DNA of 64,000 nt from Symsagittifera roscoffensis (lineage: Eukaryota; Xenacoelomorpha; Acoela; Convolutidae): NCBI RefSeq assembly GCF_963678635.1, contig NC_087068.1, forward strand, positions 14,697,872 through 14,761,871. The letters run 5' to 3'. Below the pieces are notes generated by a model that worked only from the letters and a program-made list of their open reading frames with translations, made no database searches and was not told the DNA's origin. Shown here piece after piece: positions 43,530 through 53,589 of this stretch; within the stretch, counting starts at the first letter, position 1; each line of letters starts with the position of its first letter. The position numbers and the translations under genes were made by a program.

Positions 43530-43850
43530 TTTTTTCCGACTTTCGTGACGAAAGTAACGGAATATTTGTGCTCGGGCTGGGTTTTTTTTCTTCAGACAAA
43601 TTTCGACTTTTTAAGTAGCCAATTTTGACGGAATTTTTTTATATCATTCAAAAGATATTGTTGTCATGAGCTTATATTTGAAAAGATATTTCACCTGTGA
43701 TCATTTTTCGTGAAGTTACGGGGTTTTAAAGATTGCCATATTGGCCAATTTGGGACATTAACGCGCGATATATTTCGCGCTATTAACGCATAAACGGATA
43801 TTTATTTCGTCTTAGAAATTGCTCCAAATTTGTTGAAGGAAGTTTATTTG
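43530..43850 (+). repeat. Dispersed repeat family Y, plus-orientation copy
   Basis: TTCCGACTTTCGTGACGAAAGTAACGGAA, GCTCGGGCTGG, ATATTGGCCAATTTGGGACA and ACGCGCGATATATTTCGCGC (quoted in parts) match 46860-47170 as reverse complement and 57160-57600 in the same orientation. Confidence 0.75.
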
Positions 43851-44111
43851 CCATAATTGATTTGTTACTAGAAGCAAAATTTATCACTTTGTACGTTATA
43901 TGGCGTGTGGGGGGATGATTTTCACAAAAAATCTCAAATTATGGTGGCGTCCCTCATGCTTGAAGGACCAAACGCTTGAAATTAATTTTAGCTTACTTTC
44001 AGCCAATCAGAATTGAGTATTCAAAATCTATACATAAATCGCGAAAATCTCAAAGTAAGAAATTAAATCCAGGCCCTTAGTGTTAATATTGGCCGCTTAG
44101 ATAATAAGCAG

Positions 44112-44892
44112 ATGAGTTTTCACATAATGCCGGGTCGAAGGCGGATTGGAACAAATTTAATATTTCAAGGATACCAATTTACGAAAAGTGGGAAATCAAA
44201 AAAGAAAAATTATTATAGATGCACGAATTGTTCCGCAAAACTTTCAACTAATATTCAGCAAAATTCAATATTATCTTACGACGAAAATCATCCTCATGAC
44301 CCAGACTTTGAATTTATTTCCGAAAACCAATTCCGAGTTATGTTTTGATTTATTACGAAAAAATCCAACAGTTAGCTTAAAACAAATTTACGAAAAAGCT
44401 ATCGAAAAAGCAATCGAATAAAATGAAAAACTTTTGCTTTATTTGAACCATGATATTGGAGTTGCAATTTTTGGTACTGAGAAATCTCTCGAATTTTTGC
44501 TGACACAATTTTATGCGACGGAACGTTTAAAACGGCCCCAAGGCCCTACGACCAAATTTTTACTTTTTTATAGTGATTGGCGAGAGAAAAATACCAGTGT
44601 GCTGGGCTCTATTGAAAGGCAAACAACAAAGTCAGTACGAATATATCCTCCAAAAATTACAGGAAAAAATTTTCGAAAAATTTTGGGATTTTTTTATCCT
44701 GAAACCATACTTTCCGATTTCGAACTCGGTTTTATTGCTGCAGTTAGTAATGTCTTACCATACACTATTCATTATGGCTGCTACTTTTATTGCACCCAAG
44801 CGATTTACCGAAAACTTCAAATCATGAGATTCGGATCTGATTCCCGTTGTGACGATTTTTGTTTTGTAAAGACTGAGAGAAGTGGAAAGTAA
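44112..44892 (+). pseudogene. MULE-type transposase with FLYWCH zinc finger, frameshifted
   Basis: The first frame (44112-44348) carries a FLYWCH finger: FQGYQFTKSGK, YYRCTNCSAKLST and ENHPHD, giving the C, C, H, H ligands. A frame change leads to NPTVSLKQIYEKAIEKA and YLNHDIGVAIFGT. Then the MULE domain appears in two frames: PVCWALLKGKQQSQYEYILQ (44573 frame) and ETILSDFELGFIAAVSNVLP with the Asp of the DDE triad, then GCYFYCTQAIYRKLQ (44434 frame). Mutator-like transposases with FLYWCH fingers are common in invertebrates. At least three frame changes, so inactive. Terminal repeats not identified. Confidence 0.75.
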
Positions 44893-45311
44893 ATGACCTG
44901 TTACCTTTTGTAATAAATCACCAAATCAATTTTTTAAGACTTTGTCCGCAATTTTAACAAATATTGTCCAGACTATGAACTTTTTGTGGCGATACTAACT
45001 TCGGCGCGTCGTCACTGAAAGCCTTAAAATAAGTCGCGAACCTCAAACCGGGTCTCCTAACTATTTGTGATTTTATACAGATCAATTGAAATTATTTTTT
45101 GAGTGAATTTGGTAGTTTAGCATACAATGTAGAGACGTGTTTTACATCTCAATTATTTATAATAATGTCAGAATAATCTCAAATAAAATCATCACGACGA
45201 TTGAATTGCTTGGATGTTTGCTTTCAATTGACCTTTCTGATTGGGACAAATATTAAAATCTAAACATTCATCTCAGAAAAAGAGTTTCTTTTTCGTCTAA
45301 ACTATAGTAAA

Positions 45312-45542
45312 ATGGTCAAAATGAAATTTCCATCGTGTTTTCAGCAATTGCTCATAGTTTTTGCATGTCTGCTGGAAAATTTGTACTGCTACCGACCACT
45401 GGTGTTAATACATGGAATCAATTCTGACTACAAGGACTTGTCAGACATCGAGGCATGGGCCCAGGCTGACTTCCCGGGAATCCAGACCTTCTCTCTGGAC
45501 GCATTTAACAATGACTACAGCATAGTATCAATGCGCACACAG
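45312..45542 (+). CDS. PPT2: PPT2-like exon 1
   Basis: ATG at 45312 (a second ATG three codons on); phase-0 donor CACAG|GTAATT. Confidence 0.88.
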
Positions 45543-48500
45543 GTAATTGAAATACTACTGCAGTTGTTGTTCCGACCATTGAAAATGGGGAGGAACTTTG
45601 TATTCGCATATGTCTTAGTATTTTTCCTCACAAAATCAGCTACCACAAACAATCATCGTCTGGGTTGAGTAATATATCATATTAAAGCCCTTTCATTCGT
45701 GATTCGAACGACATCAATTTTTTTTTAATTTTCTCGGTGTCGAGAAAAACCGGTTAGAAATTTTTAATTTTTCGTCTAATTTCGAGCGAGTGAGCAGGCT
45801 TACATTAGCTTATTTATGCTTAATTTAATCCTTGAAAATTTAGTTTTACTCTAATGAAGTTAATTTTTGGGGTTTTTAGAAATCAATTTTTTAAATTTTT
45901 TTCTTGTTATTTGTCTTAAACAATTGTTTTCCAATTTGCATATTTGCATGACTTCTTTCTCAGAATTGATTTTCTTTCTTTCTCTCCTGTATCAGTGAAA
46001 TGATCAAATTTGCAACTCGTGCAACTCGTGAAAGAAACAACTGAAAAATATAAGAAACGCGAAAAATCGCAAGGTTTGAAAGCTTAGGGGCAGATAGCGA
46101 CCGCTCATGTGTGCTCGCCTTCGGCAAGAGAGTTATAGTGTGCGTTAGCAGAGGAATGAGTAGAATCCGGTTTTGGTACTTATTGTTCCGACTTTCGAAA
46201 AAAACGGAATAATTTTGCTTCGGGTTTTATTATTCAGTCATTTTTTGGCGATCGAAATAATAATTTTTCACTAAAATCAAATCTAAAAAATATTTGACAT
46301 CCGAGTGGTTTTTGCAAAGTTCTGTGAGTTTGAAAATTGCCAATTTGGCTATGCTTTGGACTAAATTATGCGCGTTTTGAAGATTTTATTCATAATGCTG
46401 AAAGCGTAACGCAAATTATTTATGTGTGGCGAGTTATCCTGCACAACAAAATTGTTCCAATTTCAACTGAAGCTAGCTTATCGGTCGTATTAATTACGCA
46501 AGGTTGATATTATTAGACTCGATTTTTGATTTTGTCCAAAACTTATAGTATTTCAGTATTTTTTCCCCAAAAAAACTATTCGATATACGATCTTTGCCCT
46601 GATACACGAGCGTCTTGTTTGAACTCAGCGCAAACCATTCTTAATATAAAAAAGCTGCTCGTATCAGGGCAAAACTCTGAATGTTCCAACTGCCTTTTGA
46701 GATTTCTGAAGCAGTAATAACACGAAAAAAATAAATGAAATAAAATAAAACTTTTTTTTTGAGATTTTTTGTAAAAATTATTCCACCACACGCAATCTAA
46801 AGTACTGAGTGTTACTTTTTGCTTCTTGTAACTAGTCAATTATGGTAAATAAGTTTCCTGTAACCAATTTGGGATGATTTCTAAGACGGATTAAATCTCC
46901 GCTTACGCATTGATAGCGCGAAATATATCGCGCGTTAATTGTCCCATATTGGCCAAAACGGCAACCTTCAAAACCTCATAATTTTACGAAAAATGATAAC
47001 AGGTGAATTAATTTTTCAAATTTAAGCTCAAGACAAGAATACTTTTCGGATGACATGAAAAACATTCGTCAAAAATGGCTAGTTAAAAAGTCGAATTTGT
47101 CTGAGAAAAAAAACTACCCCGATCACAAATTTTCTGTTACTTTTGTCAAAATCGGAACAATTAAATCATGGCGATGGGGTTGTAAGATATTAACTTAGTC
47201 CATTTGGCGTAATATGAGAGCTCGCAACAAAAGACTATACAATTTAGACTAAAAGCAAATACTGAATCTCGCGCACCAGAGGCTGCAAGACTGCTCGTAG
47301 ATCAGGGCAAAACCCTAAATGTTCCGACAATCCCTTGATCCATATCGAATAGGTTTTGGGGAAAAATTTTGGACAAACTCAAAAATCGAGTGTAATATTT
47401 TCAATCGTGCGTAATTAATACGACCAATAAGCCAGCTTCACATCAATTTGGAATAATTTTGTTGTGCGGGATAACTCGCCACACATAAATAACTCGCGTT
47501 ACGCTTTCAGGATTAAGGATAACACCTTAAAAGTGCGCATAAATTAGTCCAGAGCATAACCAAATTGGCAATTTTCAGGCTCTCAAAACTAAGCAAAAAT
47601 TGATCGGAGGTAAAATATCTTTTTTATATTGATTTCAGAGATTCTATATCTTCGTTGGGGCATAAAACTTTTTGACTCTTTTCAAGAACTAAATTTGGAT
47701 CTACTAGGCAATTGCCCCCCTTTTGGTATCAACTAATGAATTGCCACCCCTATAATTAAAAGCAGTAAATTAGCACTAGAGTGTTGTATTTAAAATTTCG
47801 AATTTCGCTGCAATCTTATTGATCGAAAATACAAAACTTAATCTACTTAACAATTGCCCGCCTTCTTAAAAGGGGACAACTGTAACTGTTAAGTAGATCC
47901 CTAAATTTGACCATTCTGTTACTTTAAGGTACCGGAGTTCGTGACCCTTCTGAAGAACATAACTGACCATTATGGCACAGTGGATCTGCTGGGGTACTCA
48001 CAGGGGGGCATAGTTGCGAGAGGGGTGGTCGAGGAGGGGGACAACAAGAACATCAACAACTTCATATCCCTATCTGCTCCAGGTCAGTCAAAGCAACAGC
48101 AAACAGACCAGCCTCTCATCTACCTCCCCCTCTTCTTCCCAGGAGAAAATGACATTCTCTATCTGATGGTTGCTAAATCTACAAATAAGAACTGCCATTC
48201 TGATTTAAGGGGATTTGAATGCTCTTTCAATCAAAAAAGTTTGGTAATTAGGTCGTGCATAGAAATTTTACAGAACTGAATTGGTCATGAGTTTGGTTAA
48301 CAACTGAGAAAATTATAACAAGAGTTAGAGACACTTAGAGAACTTGACGACCAATCCTTTCATCCGACATATCCGGTAAAGCACCCCGCGCTGCTCCTCT
48401 TCCGGCATCCGGTATAGCCCCCACCCCCACTTTTCAATTATCGATTCAATTCAGGACTGGGAGAGTACGGGATCCCCTTTTTGAACGACACTTCCTTCTT

Positions 48501-49450
48501 CGATCACGTGACAGCTGGTGAAGTGTACCACATCTGCTACACCAAATCAGGCCAGCTCATCTCAGTCTGCAACTACTGGCACGACCCAATTCAGACTACA
48601 CTCTACTTGGCCGAGAACAACTACTTGCCCTATTTGAACAACGAGCTTGCTCACAATGACTCCCAGAGGTACAAGGAGAACTTCGTCAGTCTGGGAGGAC
48701 TCATTCTTGGTAAGCACTGATAAACAATTGTCTGGTAAGAATCGTTCTGGGTATAATTTTTGTTCTTATAGTGAGGCTCTTTCTCGGTTTAAGAATAGTT
48801 CTTATTAACAATGGTCGCTCGTGAGCAGTCATTAGTCCATTTTACGCTTAACAATTTTCGAAGTTCAAAAACAAGGAACTGCTTAGATTTTTTTCGGCTT
48901 TTTGTTATTTAAAAACTCAAGTATTCAACACTGGATTATATTTCGACAAATTTTTGAAAAACGATTATATGACATCATTATTATACCATATTTAATTCAA
49001 CCGGGTCAGATAAAATTATCAAACTTTCTGAGACAACTGAAACAGATCTGTAGATTTAATGCAGACCTCGCAGTCTATAAGTTGGTCTCATTTTGATTAG
49101 CGAATTTTGTCTTAAGAACCTCAAAAAATTGTCGTGGAATCTTTCAAGAATTTTTGTATTGAATCTATGATTGTTAATTTTGACTTCAAAATCTTGACTT
49201 CTTAGTGGGTGGACCAACAGACGAGGTGATTCAACCATGGCAAACTGCCCAGTACTCCTTCTGGGACGCAGACCTCAACGTCATACCCTACAACCAGCTA
49301 CACTACTACACTCAAGACACTTTTGGACTGAAGACCCTGGACGATCAGGGCAAACTGAAGTTCTGCACTGTGTCTGGAGTCCAACACACTAAATGGCCAC
49401 ACACAAAGTCAGTGTATGACACATGCATCAGGCCATACATTGCTAACTAG
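45312..49450 (+). CDS. PPT2: Lysosomal thioesterase PPT2-like, four exons
   Basis: Exons 45312-45542, 47929-48082, 48455-48709 and 49206-49450 join in frame to 885 nt (294 aa plus TAG), the usual PPT2 length. The product is a soluble lysosomal alpha/beta-hydrolase that removes fatty acyl groups from thioesters such as acyl-CoA. A signal peptide (LLIVFACLLENLYC) precedes VLIHGINSDY, the oxyanion-side His-Gly. Catalytic triad: Ser in LLGYSQGGIV, Asp in GGPTDEVIQPWQ, His in GVQHTKW. PPT2-specific segments are CNYWHDP, FGLKTL and YDTCIRPYI. Potential N-glycosylation sites NDT and NDS. Chosen over PPT1 because of CNYWHDP and the GGP-DEVI-PWQ region. Intron 1 (2.4 kb) carries inverted dispersed repeats. 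Confidence 0.93.
46140..47640. repeat. Inverted dispersed repeats (families Y/Z) in PPT2 intron 1
   Basis: A plus copy at about 46175-46680 (TTCCGACTTTCG, GCCAATTTGGCTATGCT, GCGTAACGC, CACAACAAAATTGTTCCAA, TCGGTCGTATTAATTACGC, TCAGGGCAAAA) is matched as reverse complement by 47280-47640. Between them, 46860-47170 is a reverse copy of 43530-43850. Arms of ~350-450 bp with a ~600-bp loop could fold back. Confidence 0.75.
47929..48082 (+). CDS. PPT2: PPT2-like exon 2
   Basis: Acceptor ACTTTAAG; donor CCAG|GTCAGT, phase 1. Carries the nucleophile motif GYSQGG. Confidence 0.92.
48455..48709 (+). CDS. PPT2: PPT2-like exon 3
   Basis: Acceptor AATTCAG; donor CTTG|GTAAGC. Contains CNYWHDP and LYLAENNYLPYLN. 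Confidence 0.93.
49206..49450 (+). CDS. PPT2: PPT2-like exon 4 (last)
   Basis: Acceptor CTTCTTAG; carries the catalytic Asp and His and the stop. Confidence 0.93.
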
Positions 49451-49515
49451 TCCACAGCAGGCCATACATGTCCAGTTCGGCCAGAGCCCATACAATGTAA
49501 ACAATAACATACTCA

Positions 49516-49725
49516 CCAGCGGATTTTTTGGGGGGGGGGGGGGGGGGGGGGGTATTGGGAAGGCGGGGGGACGCCTCTTTTTTTTCTCAGGGATTCGACC
49601 CCCTGCCGACACAAAGGGTCCCCCCTTTGTACTATTTTGAGGTATTCATTAATGACTGATTGACCCTAAAGTTTTTCTAAAATCCCCCCCCCCCCCCCCC
49701 CGAGGAACTCCTAGATCCTCCCCTG
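49516..49725. mobile_element. hAT-like MITE, copy 3, with exact target duplication
   Basis: AACATACTCA stands on both sides (49506-49515 and 49726-49735); the inner 8 bp fit a hAT target duplication. The element starts CCAGCGGATTTTTT, has a run of about 24 G near its left end and about 20 C near its right end, and ends CTAGATCCTCCCCTG. The interior keeps GGGATTCGACCCCCTGCCGA and the TACTATTTTGAG phrase of the other copies but lacks their ~170-bp right middle part. Begins 66 bp after the PPT2-like stop codon, so probably in its 3' UTR. Confidence 0.85.
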
Positions 49726-49739
49726 AACATACTCAATAC

Positions 49740-50985
49740 AAAATAGTTAGAAATGAATTAAAATAACTGTTCTAAAATTAAAATTAAAATTTATTATGTA
49801 TTCTGAATTTAAATAATATGTCGCATCATGTATTTGAGCATATCATGCCAAGGTACAGAGAGTCATCATAAAAAACATAACATTTCTGAATATCTCATTC
49901 TACCAAACTCTGCTACTACCAGACACAAATCAAAAATACCAATTGTCAATTACGGCTCGGGCATCCGCCACCCAAAAATTGCCTTTTGGTTTTTTATAGG
50001 TTGCTCATTTTTGGTCAACTGAAGCAATTAACTTTTTCAAGGCTTTCAAAAATTCCATAAAATAATGATTAAGCACAATTTCTAAACAATTCAACTGCCA
50101 GAGCTGAGTTCTTGGCGATGTCAAATTTTTCATTGCAAAAACTGCCCGCCGTACACTTGCTCGGTTAGGGCTTAGTTAGCTTACTGGTTCCGAACACTTC
50201 CAGAAAATTATACCCACACACTAGACTCAGATGTCAAAATTTAAAGGGGCTCGTTAAATGCACTCGTCAAAAGATTTATACGTCTAAGATTGTAAAATTG
50301 CTGTCAACCCAAGTTAATCTTCCCCAGTCAATCCCCATAGTGAAAAAAATTTTTGAAAAGTATTTTTAGTTGGTAGATTCTGCGGCTCGAGCTCGCTTCA
50401 AAATTCTCTCTTCTTTCCATGCCTTTTTTCCCTGCCTCAAACTTTCTTTGCTGTTTACTGTTCCTGAATTGCACCATTTCTCATGGTCGCCGAAGTAGCG
50501 CTCCTGCAATCTAAGATTGCACCCTCGCTTGCAGGACTTGTGTTAGGAGAGGAGCCCAGGAATACCCAGGAACAATATAACGGTGGTATCATCAAAGCTT
50601 TCTATCGATCTATCGATATACTGACTTTTATAAAATTTATTCTGCGTCAAGCAAAAGTGCCTTTCCTACATTTCATTTTAAATTGAGGGAGATGTTTAGG
50701 GATGAGAAATATTTCATAGCTTAATCATTATATTCTTCCTCCGATAACAACAAACAGTCGAAAAAAATCCAATATAAATTTTTTCGAGATTTAAGATGCT
50801 TGATCTACAGAAATCTCATAAAGACAAGACTTGACTTTTAAATGCCGTTCCTCTATAATTGTCACTTTTTAATCTCATTCGATAATGATCTGTATACCAA
50901 ATTTTTTTCTTCCTAGCAGTAAAGTTAGAATTGCAAAAAAAAATTTGCCAGCATTCCCAAATTTAAATATACGCTAAGAAAATGA
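49740..50985. other. No gene recognised
   Basis: I searched the minus strand here for the missing C-terminal exons of the aminotransferase gene and did not find recognisable ones. Confidence 0.4.
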
Positions 50986-51017
50986 GTGTCAAGATCTTTG
51001 CAAATTCTGTCGTCTAC

Positions 51018-51228
51018 AGTTTTCCATCTTTTTCAAAATAGCGTCACGTTCTTTCACGAATAACTCGTATGACTCATCTCCTGGTTTTGGTGGGTTCAGA
51101 ATGACCCCTAAAGCCACCTGTCCAACAGATGAAGAGCACAATTGTCTTGTCATCAGAGTCAAGACATCAGGGTCAAAGTTCACGAATTCCCCATAGCCGC
51201 TTCTCAGTCCACACTCCCCCATAAAACC
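51018..51228 (-). CDS. Aminotransferase-like exon 4
   Basis: Acceptor TTTTTAAG; GFMGECGLRSGYGEFVNFD and GQVALGVILNPPKPGDESY. The donor (ACT|GTAGAC) is weak and the end is uncertain. Confidence 0.65.
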
Positions 51229-53553
51229 CTTAAAAAGGGAAGATGGCCGAATTTAAAATTAATTAAAACATTCCAGCAGACATTAGCAGCAATATTTACG
51301 GCATTTTCCATAATTGAAACAGTTGTCTGTCTAGGACCAACGCCCTAAAGATTTTTACCCTTGTAAACTGTGCTTATGAACCGTGCTTATGAAAACATCT
51401 GAAAAACATAGCATCCAAAATCTAGCTCCGAGATAAAATTTTTCTGATCCTGCTCAACTGAAAATTGATCTGTAAGAGAAATGAACTGCGCATTTTCGAA
51501 CGACAGCATTAGTTTCATTTGTTTGAAAAACAGCAAACAAATTTCCCCACTTTGGATTCTAACAAACTTTTTTTTACATTCTGACTACCCTACCTTAGAT
51601 ATGGAATGAAATGATGCCAGCTCCAGTGATTCTTTAAACTCCGATTCCATTAGAGCTTTTTTAAAAGAGCAGAACTCAAAATCAGGATTGATTGTACTTG
51701 GCTGATAAACTTCATCGGCCATCAAAATCAATTTATGCGTTGCTGCAAATTCTATGACATCATCAATGCGCTTTCTAGTTAAACCATGACCATTCGCATT
51801 AGGGTTTATAATGCACAAAACTCTTGGCGTACAGTTTTTAAGGGCTTTTTTGTACGATTTCTTCAGCTCGTTAAGGTTAAGGGATATGCTGCTATCTTCA
51901 TCCGCAAGGCAGTAGCCGATCTTTCAAAGATCAATTACAATATCAGATACTAATCCGCGAGTAGGTAGCAAAAAAGTGATCTGGGTTCTGGCCACAGTTA
52001 TCGAAAGATGTTTTAGAAAATCTCTTCAAACCCATGAGGATCTCTAAATCGACCAGAGTTTAGATTTATAGAGATTTTTGAGATTAATTTCTGTAATGCT
52101 TATGAATGCTCCTTATGGGCTTTTTTTGTTGTATCTTTTCAAATATTATCTTACTTCGCTAACAAAATAGATCATGACGGGCCTCGAATAAAATTTCAAA
52201 GTATTAAAGCATTTTGCCATTTGCCCATATTTGTCTCATTTTCACTTGATTCACACACCCAACTTAGGCCCAAAAACTGAACAAACTTTATGATCAAATT
52301 TATGCACGTTTCAATTATAAACGAGAAGCTATAAAATATCCTGATATTGTAATCTACCCCCCTCTGTCGCTCCAGTTTGAGTCAAGAAAGCCGAGTAGAG
52401 AGGGTGTTTAGGAGTCGGAATCATAATGCCCGTTCTCTCTTTGCCCGCACCGAAAACTGCAACATTAAGGGTCATCTTCATGATCTCAGTCGAGCCTCCA
52501 GATATACATATGTTGTTCACGTCAGAAGGAAATCCGTCACGCAGTTCAATGAACTCTTTGACCTTCTTGCGGCAGTACATATAACCTGTGCTCTCACTGT
52601 AAGATCCCAAACTGCATCCGGGAAGCTCATCCAAGACCTGTTCACCACAAGTAGTTTTAGTCGCTGTTTTGCATAAATAAGCCGACAAAAACTTCAAATC
52701 AAATCGACAGACAAATCAAATTGGCGTATCAAGAAAGATTAACCAGGGGTGAAGTGAAACATATTAAATTTATGAGTTTTTGTTATGAGTCTTAAGTTAT
52801 AATGAAAACAAAAAAAACATTTTTTTCCTCAACGAGTCAGTCCGTATGTCTCCTGGTGCCATGAACAGAAATTTTAGCTGAACCACCAATTTTTTTGAAA
52901 AAGACTTCAAATAACTAAGTTTAACGAATTTCTTAAACAAAAAAAATTAACGGAACTTTTTAATAGCACTATAATCGCGATACAGCACTTGTGAAAAGTA
53001 TCGTATACTTTTAAATCACAGTTATAATGAGTGTTATTTTAATTCAGTGTACACCGAAGCTTACCTCCACTGCTCGCTGTTCAACATCTCTGGGAAAAAC
53101 AGCCGGGTCTCTGCCCATCAGTTCCGGATGTATACACGCTGCAAGTACCTGCCTCAAAAAGGTGATCGGTTTCTGCGGCATTGCGTGTTTTTCTGACAAG
53201 CAACTAGCTGTATTAAAAACTCCGTCAAAACAAAGGCCATTTTCTGCTACTTTTGAAAAATTGGTCTGTTTTTTAACAAAGTTTTCACACAAATTGTAAG
53301 GTACAGTTTTCACGCGCTGGTTCATAGAATTTTCTGTAAGAACCCGATTCCATTTTGGTGTCGCAGCTTTGTTCGAATGGAGACTCCTTAGCTTAGAGTT
53401 GGTTTCGAAAGAGACTTGGCTTGCCGAGCTATTGCAAGTCCTTAGGGGGTTAATATCTGACCGCCGTGAACTTTTGTAGCCAGAAATTACAAGTGACCTC
53501 GAAAAAATAGAACATTGAAAATTAATAAGACGAGTAGAAACAATACGACTCAT
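51018..53553 (-). CDS. Alanine-aminotransferase-like gene, C-terminal exons not found
   Basis: Exons 53553-53065, 52637-52358, 51920-51594 and 51228-51018 give an alanine aminotransferase-type (GPT) order: SMNQRVKTV, HAMPQKPITFLRQVLAACIHPEL, GSYSESTGY, ELRDGFPSD, IPTPKHPLYSAFL, LCIINPN, LMADEVYQ, ELASFHSISK|GFMGECGLRSGYGE. These PLP enzymes interconvert alanine and 2-oxoglutarate with pyruvate and glutamate. The Schiff-base Lys (SISKG) is kept and spans the exon 3/4 border. Oddities: the family NPGNPTG is NPNANGHG, ANIGD before HAM is lost, exon 2 to 3 does not join in phase with the best splice sites, and about 110 C-terminal residues are missing. The N-terminus (MSRIVSTRLINFQ...) looks like a mitochondrial presequence. 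Either a diverged paralogue or a decaying copy. Confidence 0.75.
51594..51920 (-). CDS. Aminotransferase-like exon 3
   Basis: Acceptor TTTGAAAG, donor CTAAG|GTAGGG; 109 codons, with ADEVYQ (Asp binds the PLP ring nitrogen) and the Schiff-base Lys as last codon. Confidence 0.75.
52358..52637 (-). CDS. Aminotransferase-like exon 2
   Basis: Acceptor GTGAACAG joins VE to VLDELPGCSLGSYS in frame with the family; donor AGGGGG|GTAGAT leaves phase 1. Confidence 0.75.
53065..53553 (-). CDS. Aminotransferase-like exon 1
   Basis: ATG at 53553; donor GGAG|GTAAGC, phase 0. Confidence 0.75.
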
Positions 53554-53589
53554 TAACTTGATCAGATAGTTATAAGTTGTTGGCAAAGG

